Shown here in pieces: positions 44,724-51,672 of a stretch of DNA of 64,000 nt (the first letter of the stretch is position 1; every line of letters begins with the position of its first letter). A model generated the notes under the pieces. It saw nothing but the letters and a program-made list of their open reading frames with translations, searched no databases and was not told where the DNA came from. The stretch spans positions 30,474 through 94,473 of the forward strand of contig DEXR01000050.1 of the NCBI GenBank assembly GCA_002364245.1, read 5' to 3'. Source of the stretch: Flavobacteriaceae bacterium UBA3179. GTDB taxonomy: Bacteria; Bacteroidota; Bacteroidia; Flavobacteriales; Flavobacteriaceae. Made by a program: the position numbers and the translations under genes.

Positions 44724-45365
44724 TTAACAATTAAGGTATTGTATAAATTCTTTTCTGGAAATTTCTTCAGCGCCTAAGCGCTCTAAGTGTTGTGTGTAAA
44801 CTTGACAGTCAATTAATTTGTAGTTTTTTTCTTTTAGAAATTGAACTAAATAATAAAATCCGACTTTTGAGGCATCGCTCACTTTTGTAAACATACTTTC
44901 GCCACAAAATACCTTTTTTTCAGGTAAATCAATTCCGTAAAGCCCACCAACCAATTCATCCTGTTGCCAAACCTCAACCGAAACCGCATGGCCTTTTTGA
45001 TGAAGATCAATGTATGCTTTTTCCATTTCTGAAGTAATCCACGTACCCGCTTGACCCTCTCGTTTTATAGCCGCGCAATTTTCAATAACTTCGGAAAAAG
45101 ACGTATTGAATGTTATCCTGAATTTTTCTGAACTAATGGCTTTTCTGAAACTTTTTGAAACCCTTAAATGCTTTGGAAACAAAACCATTCTCGGATCTGG
45201 ACTCCACCATAATATAGGTTGTCCCGTTGAGTACCAAGGAAAAATCCCCGATTGATACGCCAACAGCAACCGTTCTGAAGAGAGGTCACCACCAACAGCC
45301 AGCAAACCATCTTCCGAAGCATCGGTTACGGGTGGAAACCATAAAGATTTAGTTAAAAAGTGCAT
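44724..45365 (-). CDS. aat: Leucyl/phenylalanyl-tRNA--protein transferase
   Basis: A 213-residue enzyme that adds Leu or Phe to proteins with N-terminal Arg or Lys, marking them for ClpAP in the N-degron pathway. Signatures are FPPVTDASEDGLLAVGGDLS, SGIFPWYSTGQPILWWSPDPRMVL and GGLYGIDLPEKKVFCGESMF. Length is slightly short of E. coli Aat (234). Confidence 0.96.
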   Translation of the reverse strand: MHFLTKSLWFPPVTDASEDGLLAVGGDLSSERLLLAYQSGIFPWYSTGQPILWWSPDPRMVLFPKHLRVSKSFRKAISSEKFRITFNTSFSEVIENCAAIKREGQAGTWITSEMEKAYIDLHQKGHAVSVEVWQQDELVGGLYGIDLPEKKVFCGESMFTKVSDASKVGFYYLVQFLKEKNYKLIDCQVYTQHLERLGAEEISRKEFIQYLNC

Positions 45366-45399
45366 ATCACGTTTTAATTACTGTTTCAAAAAAATAAGT

Positions 45400-46779
45400 T
45401 TACCATAAAAGTAGTCCTGTAATGTAGATAATGACACCAGCAACCATCATGAGTAAAGTGTACGGTAAGATTTCACGGGCTTTTAAACGGGTAATGGCCA
45501 GCAAAGGCAACGCCCAAAAGGGTTGTAACATATTGGTTATTTGATCTCCATAGGCCAATGCCATAATCATTTTTGGTAAGGGCACTCCAAGTTTTAAAGC
45601 CGATTCTACCACGATTGGTCCCTGTACAGCCCATTGTCCACCACCACTGGGAACAAATATATTGACCAACCCAGCACTGAAAAAAGTGAAAATAGGAAGT
45701 GTGGTTGTTGTAGCGATCGACACAAAGAAATCTGAAATCAATACAATCATCCCGCTATCGCGCATGATACCCATAATACCAAAATATAACGGAAATTGAA
45801 TTAAAATCCCCGAAGCGTCTGAAATGGCTTCACCCAAGGCTTTTAAAAAATTTGAAAAGGTACCGTGTAAAATTAACCCCAATCCCAACATAAAAAAATT
45901 AAGTAAATTAGGGCTGATTGCTAAGTTTTTTATGGCATCAAAATACTGATAAAATAGTGCGATTAAAATGAGCACCCCAAAACCAATTCCAACTATTTTT
46001 GAATGGTTAATGCGCTCAGCACCTTGTAAATCTTCAGGTTTTTCAGCTTCATTTCCTTTATACACCGGCAACTGCACATAACTACTTTTAGTATTTTTTC
46101 CTATAAAATATAGCACTAGTGGAATTACTACCAACAACACCCCAAATAACACTAAATTGAAACCACTAAAAATAGTATCTTGAAATGTAATTAGTTCTGG
46201 TAACTGACTTGCCAAAGCTGGATTGCCAACACCTGACATTAAACTGCTTAGATGCCCAGCTTCTGACACTTTTAAAGGTGCCGAACCACTTATACCTCCG
46301 TGCCAGACCATTAAGCCCACATAACCTGCCGCGCCAATTAGTGGATAATTTATTTTAAAGTTTCGGGCTTGGGCGGCTTCGGCTACTTTACGAGCCATAA
46401 TCGCTCCAAAAATTAATCCCAACCCCCAATTAAAAAAAGAGACCAACATCGTGCTGATACAAACCAACAAAACTGCGTTTGAAGTATTGGTAACCAAATT
46501 CGTGAGTTTGGTTATCAAGTTATTCATCGGTTTACTAAGCACTAAAATATGCCCTAACACCAATATGAGCATCATTTGGTATCCAAATACCAAAAGAGCG
46601 TTGTTCCAAATACCACTTTCCCAATAGGAAAGTATTGTTAATAAATGTGGTTCGTTATTAGGCGCTTCGGTTAAAAAGAATGCCATAAGCATGGTTATCA
46701 CCGTTAAAATAACTGCAATGGCAAACGGTGAAGGTAAAAACCGTTTAAAAATATTCTCAATGGTTTGAGTAATGTTCAT
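45400..46779 (-). CDS. Short-chain fatty acid transporter family (AtoE)
   Basis: A 459-residue inner-membrane protein with about eleven or twelve spans. The family signatures FFSAGLVNIFVPSGGGQWAVQGPI and AYGDQITNMLQPFWALPLLAI are present. AtoE-type proteins import short-chain fatty acids. The actual substrate is unknown. A TATTTTTG element (46784-46791) sits only four bases before the ATG, so either the message is leaderless or the element is not used. Confidence 0.9.
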   Translation of the reverse strand: MNITQTIENIFKRFLPSPFAIAVILTVITMLMAFFLTEAPNNEPHLLTILSYWESGIWNNALLVFGYQMMLILVLGHILVLSKPMNNLITKLTNLVTNTSNAVLLVCISTMLVSFFNWGLGLIFGAIMARKVAEAAQARNFKINYPLIGAAGYVGLMVWHGGISGSAPLKVSEAGHLSSLMSGVGNPALASQLPELITFQDTIFSGFNLVLFGVLLVVIPLVLYFIGKNTKSSYVQLPVYKGNEAEKPEDLQGAERINHSKIVGIGFGVLILIALFYQYFDAIKNLAISPNLLNFFMLGLGLILHGTFSNFLKALGEAISDASGILIQFPLYFGIMGIMRDSGMIVLISDFFVSIATTTTLPIFTFFSAGLVNIFVPSGGGQWAVQGPIVVESALKLGVPLPKMIMALAYGDQITNMLQPFWALPLLAITRLKAREILPYTLLMMVAGVIIYITGLLLW

Positions 46780-46862
46780 AACCCAAAAATAGAAAAAAGC
46801 CCGAATCTTAATTGATACAACACGTAAGATTCATTTAAAAAATGTTAGTTTTAAATGTTTAT

Positions 46863-47165
46863 ATGAAAAGAGATTATATTTTAAAAAAATTAAAGGAGTT
46901 TATCATAAGAGAAAGATGGGACTATAACTTTGAAATTAAAGAAAGTACTTCTATCCAAGATGATTTGAAAATTTACGGAGACGATGCTAGTGAGTTTTTG
47001 ACCAAATTTTGTGATGAGTTTTCTGTTAAACCCAATGGCTTTAAATTTGATGATTACTTTGCACCAGAACCTAGTTGGACAGATATTTTCACAAAAAAGA
47101 AAAAATATAAAAGTTTCACAGTTCTAAATTTAATAAAAGCGGCTAAACAAGGCACACTAACATAA
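46863..47165 (+). CDS. DUF1493 protein, acyl-carrier-like
   Basis: About 100 residues. STSIQDDLKIYGDDASEFLTKFCDEFSV and FKFDDYFAPEP match DUF1493, a family that resembles acyl carrier proteins but lacks the DSL serine. It has no signal peptide and no visible operon partner. Function unknown. The frame opens seven codons earlier (46842). I chose the ATG at 46863, which is closer to the conserved part, with no strong evidence either way. Confidence 0.7.
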   Translation: MKRDYILKKLKEFIIRERWDYNFEIKESTSIQDDLKIYGDDASEFLTKFCDEFSVKPNGFKFDDYFAPEPSWTDIFTKKKKYKSFTVLNLIKAAKQGTLT

Positions 47166-47200
47166 AAAAACAGCCCCGAAATCCCGAAGCTGTTTATAAT
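47165..47200. terminator. Weak terminator between the convergent DUF1493 and DUF3127 genes
   Basis: AAACAGC (47168-47174) pairs with GCTGTTT (47189-47195) around a 14-base loop, with A-rich and T-rich flanks. Confidence 0.5.
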
Positions 47201-47220
47201 TTTTCTTATAAGTCTTTCAA

Positions 47221-47595
47221 TTAAAACGGCAAATCGTCGTGATCTTCTTCGTTTAAATCATTAGCCGGCTCAAAAGCATCTTCAGGCGGCATTGGCGGCA
47301 TATCTTGTGATACCGACTGGTCTATGTTTTCAATACGCCATCCATTTAAGGAGTTAAAGTATTTTGTTTCACCTTGTGGGTTGGTCCATTCACGGCCACG
47401 AAGGTTAATACTTACTTTTACGTTTTGCCCAACGTTAAATTTGTCCAACAAATCGGTTTTATCTTGTATAAACTCTATTAAAATGTGCTGTGGGTATTGC
47501 TCTTCAGTGGTTACAACCATCTCACGTTTTCTAAAACCGTTATTTCCATAGGTTTTAGTATCATCAATCATCTTTATTTTTCCTTGTACTTCCAT
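47221..47595 (-). CDS. DUF3127 protein, single-strand-DNA-binding-like, with SSB-type tail
   Basis: A 124-residue protein. MEVQGKIKMIDDTKTYGNNGFRKREMVV and KVSINLRGREWTNPQGETKYFNSLNGWRIE are the DUF3127 signature, with an OB-fold-like strand pattern. The C-terminus is disordered and acidic and ends HDDLPF, nearly the same as the terminal DDDIPF of SSB proteins that docks replication and repair partners. A nucleic-acid-binding role is therefore plausible. It may be co-transcribed with the flavin reductase gene 28 bases upstream. Confidence 0.87.
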   Translation of the reverse strand: MEVQGKIKMIDDTKTYGNNGFRKREMVVTTEEQYPQHILIEFIQDKTDLLDKFNVGQNVKVSINLRGREWTNPQGETKYFNSLNGWRIENIDQSVSQDMPPMPPEDAFEPANDLNEEDHDDLPF

Positions 47596-47623
47596 CTTTA
47601 TAATTTAATATGTGATTTTATTT

Positions 47624-48508
47624 TTATTCTGAAATAGACCGCGCTAACAATAAATTCCATGCCTCATCAATTTGTGCTTCGCAAAGTAGCTCTTGCGCTC
47701 TAGTATGAATTTCTTCAGAAGAACCCGAAGCGATTAAATATTGCTCAGTCTCTGAAGCGTTCTCTATATATTTTTTAATTTGTTTTTTTGTTGGTAAGCT
47801 TTCCACGTTACCTAGCATTCCAAGGTCATTACCTGTTAAAACCTTACTTTTTCTAATAGGTTCAGGTAGTGCATCTACACCAACTCCTAATGTTCGTATT
47901 GGTTTTGGAACTTCAAACATGCCAACTTTAGCCCGGCTGTACCAGTTACCGCCCATACGTGCCACAGTATCTATTTTTGCTGGATCAATGGCTCCTTTTT
48001 CATCTAAAATTTCTTCATCTACATGTACTTTTACCACTTCACAGATTACCAAATTTCCAGCGCCTCCTTCTTGTCCAGTTTCAATCACCTCTTTCACTTT
48101 ACATTCAAACTGAACAGGTGATTCGGCCACACGGGGTGGTTTTACTACATCAGATTTAACTTCGGTAAAACCAGCTTTTACAAATTCGTTAACGCCTTTA
48201 TCATACTCCGTAGAAGATAAACTCATTTGTTGTACCATAGCGTGGTTTACAATGTTTATGACCACTTCTTTGGTTTCCATTACGTTTTCTAAGGTATGCT
48301 TGACTGTATTTCCTCTAACTCTACGAGCTGGTGAAAAAATCATGGTTGGTGGGTTGGCACCAAAAACATTAAAAAAACTAAAGGGTGATAAATTTACATT
48401 CCCCTCTGCATCTACTGTACTGGCAAAACAAATGGGACGCGGTGCCACGGCTCCAACTAAGTAGCCGTGCAATTTTCCTGTGCTAATTTCTTGTGGGTCA
48501 ATACTCAT
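47624..48508 (-). CDS. Flavin reductase-like (FMN-binding split-barrel) protein
   Basis: About 294 residues. VAPRPICFASTVDAEGNVNLSPFSFFNVFGANPPTMIFS is the FMN-binding segment of the flavin reductase-like family, and CEVVKVHVDEEILDEKGAIDPAKIDTVARMGGNWY matches the second half of the barrel. A helical extension of about 90 residues follows. It probably binds FMN, and the physiological substrate is unknown. Two adjacent ATGs exist. The second (48508) fits better, as the promoter element lies very close. Confidence 0.85.
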   Translation of the reverse strand: MSIDPQEISTGKLHGYLVGAVAPRPICFASTVDAEGNVNLSPFSFFNVFGANPPTMIFSPARRVRGNTVKHTLENVMETKEVVINIVNHAMVQQMSLSSTEYDKGVNEFVKAGFTEVKSDVVKPPRVAESPVQFECKVKEVIETGQEGGAGNLVICEVVKVHVDEEILDEKGAIDPAKIDTVARMGGNWYSRAKVGMFEVPKPIRTLGVGVDALPEPIRKSKVLTGNDLGMLGNVESLPTKKQIKKYIENASETEQYLIASGSSEEIHTRAQELLCEAQIDEAWNLLLARSISE

Positions 48509-48517
48509 CATAGTTTA

Positions 48518-48525
48518 CAAATGTA
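48518..48525 (-). promoter_or_regulatory. -7 promoter element of the flavin reductase gene
   Basis: TACATTTG on the minus strand, ending six bases before the first of two adjacent ATGs. Confidence 0.4.
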
Positions 48526-48642
48526 CCCAAACTTAAAAGTTTGTAAAAATTTGATTGTACAATAATATTAACATATTTGCTTTATATTTAAACCCCTCTC
48601 TTAAAAAGTGGAAAGAGTACAAATTGTTTTTAATTATTTTCT

Positions 48643-49794
48643 ATGTTGAACAAAACAGCTTTTACCCGTTGGTTTTTTATTATCGGCTCAATACTCATTA
48701 TCTCCCTAATTTTATGGAACACGTTTGTGTTTTTTAATCAATTAAAAGACAATGAACGTAATAAAATGAAAGTTTGGGCCGCTGCTCAAGAAGAATTACA
48801 AAAATTAAACACTTCAGAAAATACGGTAAGCATTACAGCAGCGGTAGTGATTCAAAGTAATAACACCACGCCAATGATTAGCTACGTCCACGATGCAGAT
48901 AGTTATATTGAACGAAATATTCCCGAAAACCAGATAAATACCGAGAAAAAAAGACAACAACTTATAGATCAATTTACTTCGGAATATAAGCCCATAGAAG
49001 TGTATTATGAGGATCAACTATTACAAACTATTTATTACGGAAACTCTCCCCTCATTAACAAGCTGAAATATTATCCAGCGGTTTTAATCCTTATAATACT
49101 GCTCATTTTCTTAGCACTTTACCTATTTTATCAAACTTCAAAATCTTCTGAACAGAACAGGCTTTGGGCTGGGATGGCTAAAGAAACGGCACATCAAATA
49201 GGAACTCCTTTATCTTCTTTGGTTGGCTGGACCGAGATTTTAAAAGAGGAAAACGTAAATCAGGAATACGTTACTGAAATTGAAAAAGATGTAGACCGGC
49301 TTAAAACCATAACAGAGCGTTTTTCAAAAATTGGTTCGGTGCCAAAACTTGAAAAAACAGATTTGGTTGTTGAAACAAAAGCTTCTTTTGACTATTTAAA
49401 AAGAAGAAGTTCAAAATTAATTCAGTTTGAGTTAAATTCACCTAACGAGGAAGTTCCTGTTATGCTCAACCCCCAACTTTTTGGTTGGACTATAGAAAAT
49501 TTGGTAAAAAATGGTATCGATGCCATGAAAGGAAAAGGGACTATTACCATTTCCATAGAAAAAAACACTAAAAAAGCATACTTACGCATAAGTGATACGG
49601 GAAAAGGAATCTCGAAAAGAAAACATAAAACAGTGTTCTTACCTGGTTATACCACCAAAAAAAGAGGCTGGGGACTTGGACTTTCACTGGTGAAACGTAT
49701 TATTGAAACATACCATAAAGGAAAAATACACGTTTTAAACAGCGCCCCCGGAAAAGGGACCACAATGGAAATAATATTACGGATACAAGAATGA
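48643..49794 (+). CDS. Membrane histidine kinase with unusual H-box
   Basis: A 383-residue kinase with a transmembrane helix at about 10-30, a periplasmic domain of about 110 residues, and a second helix at about 143-163. The H-box is ETAHQIGTPLSSLVGW with His184, a variant in which the usual S/SHELRTPL is AHQIGTPL. The ATPase domain has NLVKNGIDAMKGKG, ISDTGKGISKRKHK and KRGWGLGLSLVKRI. No response regulator is adjacent. Its stop overlaps the start of a zinc-ribbon membrane protein (ATGA), implying coupling. Confidence 0.9.
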   Translation: MLNKTAFTRWFFIIGSILIISLILWNTFVFFNQLKDNERNKMKVWAAAQEELQKLNTSENTVSITAAVVIQSNNTTPMISYVHDADSYIERNIPENQINTEKKRQQLIDQFTSEYKPIEVYYEDQLLQTIYYGNSPLINKLKYYPAVLILIILLIFLALYLFYQTSKSSEQNRLWAGMAKETAHQIGTPLSSLVGWTEILKEENVNQEYVTEIEKDVDRLKTITERFSKIGSVPKLEKTDLVVETKASFDYLKRRSSKLIQFELNSPNEEVPVMLNPQLFGWTIENLVKNGIDAMKGKGTITISIEKNTKKAYLRISDTGKGISKRKHKTVFLPGYTTKKRGWGLGLSLVKRIIETYHKGKIHVLNSAPGKGTTMEIILRIQE

Positions 49795-50141
49795 ATATGA
49801 TTACAAAACACGTTTTACATACCGCCCGTTTAAACAACAACTGCCCAGAATGCTATGATACCGAAGGGTTAGAGTTTACTTTTACACAAGAAGAAAAACA
49901 AAGTAAGTTTTACAATCAAGCCAGCAAAGAAATTGATGAAAAGCTATATTGCCATACTTGCAATAATATTATTTATCCGGTAAATTGGACAGAGGATATT
50001 GAGCGTGTGTACCAATACCATAAAAAGCAAGTACACCCAAAATCGACATACATCCAGTTAAAATCTTTTTCTTATATTTTTATTATATTGGGAATTGTAG
50101 CAATTGCAACAGTCGCTTTTTTACTATGGAATACGAACTAA
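49791..50141 (+). CDS. Zinc-ribbon protein with C-terminal transmembrane helix
   Basis: A 116-residue protein. Two CxxC pairs (NCPECYD and YCHTCNN) are spaced as in a zinc ribbon, and a C-terminal hydrophobic helix (about 92-112) tail-anchors it to the membrane. I do not recognise a named family. It overlaps the upstream histidine kinase by four bases (ATGA), so the two are translated together and may work together. The stop overlaps the convergent HIT gene. Confidence 0.75.
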   Translation: MNMITKHVLHTARLNNNCPECYDTEGLEFTFTQEEKQSKFYNQASKEIDEKLYCHTCNNIIYPVNWTEDIERVYQYHKKQVHPKSTYIQLKSFSYIFIILGIVAIATVAFLLWNTN

Positions 50142-50530
50142 TCTAAGTTTTTATGAATTGCAGCTGCTAATTCCTTAAACTCTTCTTCGCTCATTTCAAC
50201 CTTTTTTGAAAAATCCATATCGCTCATTCCGTTTAATGGAATTAAATGAACGTGTACATGCGGTACTTCAAGGCCAATGGCAGCCATTCCCACTCGATTA
50301 CATGGTACTGTTTTTTCAAGAGCTTTGGCCACACGTCTTGAAAACTGCATTAATTGCAGATACATATGTTCCCCCAAATCGAAAATTTTATCCACTTCTT
50401 CTTTAGGAACACACAATGTATGGCCTCTTGCATTAGGGTTTACATCAAGAAAAGCAATAAAATTATCATCCTCGACTATTTTATAGCTTGGTATTTCGCC
50501 TTCAATTATTTTTGTAAATATTGTTGCCAT
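50138..50530 (-). CDS. HIT-family nucleotide hydrolase
   Basis: A 130-residue protein with the histidine triad HVHVHLIP near residue 95 and N-terminal FTKIIEGEIPSYKIVEDDNFIAFLD, which places it with the Hint/PKCI-like HIT hydrolases acting on nucleoside phosphoramidates or dinucleoside polyphosphates. It follows greA with a two-base gap in the same operon. Confidence 0.93.
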   Translation of the reverse strand: MATIFTKIIEGEIPSYKIVEDDNFIAFLDVNPNARGHTLCVPKEEVDKIFDLGEHMYLQLMQFSRRVAKALEKTVPCNRVGMAAIGLEVPHVHVHLIPLNGMSDMDFSKKVEMSEEEFKELAAAIHKNLD

Positions 50531-50532
50531 GA

Positions 50533-51009
50533 TTAATCCCTTGTAATTTCAAGAATTTCAAATTTCATCGTTCCGTTAGGCACGCTTATTTCAGCTGTAT
50601 CGCCAACTTCTTTCCCTAAAAGCCCTTTTCCTATAGGTGAATCTACAGAGATTTTTCCACTTTTTAAATCGGCTTCACTTTGTGCCACCAGTTTATATTG
50701 CATTTTTGCGCCAGTAGATTCGTTTTTAATTTTCACATTAGAGTGTATCAATACTTTTGATGTATCTAATTGCGATTCATCAATTACACGAGCATTGGCA
50801 ACTACTTCTTCTAATTTAGAAATACGCATTTCAAGCATCCCTTGTGCTTCTTTTGCGGCATCATATTCGGCATTTTCACTCAAATCCCCTTTATCACGGG
50901 CCTCAGCAATAGCTTGCGAAGCTCTTGGACGTTCTACATCTTTTAATTGATTGAGCTCATCCCTCAATTTTTTTAATCCTTCTGCAGTATAATAAGATAC
51001 TTTACTCAT
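50533..51009 (-). CDS. greA: Transcription elongation factor GreA
   Basis: A 158-residue factor that rescues backtracked RNA polymerase by stimulating transcript cleavage. The N-terminal coiled coil carries ARDKGDLSENAEYDAAKEAQG with the acidic tip residues, and the C-terminal FKBP-like domain has SPIGKGLLGKEVGDTAEISVPNG. Length is standard. An intrinsic terminator sits in its 5' leader. Confidence 0.97.
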   Translation of the reverse strand: MSKVSYYTAEGLKKLRDELNQLKDVERPRASQAIAEARDKGDLSENAEYDAAKEAQGMLEMRISKLEEVVANARVIDESQLDTSKVLIHSNVKIKNESTGAKMQYKLVAQSEADLKSGKISVDSPIGKGLLGKEVGDTAEISVPNGTMKFEILEITRD

Positions 51010-51092
51010 AACTTCATCGTTTGTGTAGTAAACACGTTATTCTTTAATTTCATATTGAACACCAACTTACATTGGCATTAGGTTTTTAAACA

Positions 51093-51119
51093 CAAAAAAT
51101 CCCATGCGTTTGACGGGAT
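51093..51119 (-). terminator. Intrinsic terminator inside the greA leader
   Basis: On the minus strand ATCCCGT (51113-51119) pairs with ATGGGAT (51099-51105) with one G-U pair and a seven-base loop, then six T. It lies between a -7 element and greA, with no other minus-strand gene upstream for it to serve, so it is probably an attenuator or the end of a small RNA. Confidence 0.6.
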
Positions 51120-51128
51120 CTGTTCTAA

Positions 51129-51136
51129 CAAATATA
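51129..51136 (-). promoter_or_regulatory. -7 promoter element of greA
   Basis: TATATTTG on the minus strand, about 120 bases before the greA ATG. Transcription would start just before the leader terminator. Confidence 0.5.
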
Positions 51137-51192
51137 CTAAAAAATAACTTGTTATATAAATTATTGTAATTTCGCACACGAAAAAATATACT

Positions 51193-51621
51193 ATGAAAAA
51201 AATTGCCTTCTTATTGTTGTTGATTACCGTATTTGCTTGTAAAAGTGATGATGATAAGTTAGATGACAACCCTTATTTAACGTCACCTTTGGTAGATTTA
51301 ACACTAAACTTAAACCTGCCAGAATACAACTCACTTAACTTCCCTAGCAATTCCTTGGTGATTACTCGACAAGGTATTCGAGGCGTTGTTGTTTATAATG
51401 TGGACAACACAACATATCACGCTTTTGAATTAAGCGACCCCAACCACGTGCCTAATGATTGTTCTCGTATGGAGGTTGATGGTATTGAAGCAACGTGTCC
51501 TTGCGATGATGATAATAAGTACAATATTGTAACAGGCCAAAACATAACCGACCCAAACCGTTACCCTATGCAACGCTATCGTGCTGTACGTTCAGGCAAT
51601 ACCATTCGTATTACGAACTAG
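51193..51621 (+). CDS. Small cysteine-containing lipoprotein
   Basis: A 142-residue lipoprotein: signal KKIAFLLLLITVFAC with Cys16 lipidated, then an acidic linker (KSDDDKLDDN). The mature domain has clustered cysteines (NDCSRMEVDG, EATCPCDDDN) followed by NIVTGQNITDP and YRAVRSGNTIRITN. The late cysteine cluster and strand pattern recall a Rieske-like fold without the histidines, but this is only a resemblance. Function unknown. It ends at a clear terminator. Confidence 0.7.
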   Translation: MKKIAFLLLLITVFACKSDDDKLDDNPYLTSPLVDLTLNLNLPEYNSLNFPSNSLVITRQGIRGVVVYNVDNTTYHAFELSDPNHVPNDCSRMEVDGIEATCPCDDDNKYNIVTGQNITDPNRYPMQRYRAVRSGNTIRITN

Positions 51622-51627
51622 TTATTA

Positions 51628-51660
51628 GAAAGCCCGTTCAAATTGAACAGGCTTTCTTTA
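51628..51660. terminator. Terminator between convergent lipoprotein and receptor genes
   Basis: GAAAGCC (51628-51634) pairs with GGCTTTC (51650-51656), with an inner GTTCAA/TTGAAC stem. A T-rich tail follows on the plus strand. Confidence 0.8.
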
Positions 51661-51672
51661 CTATATTATTGT

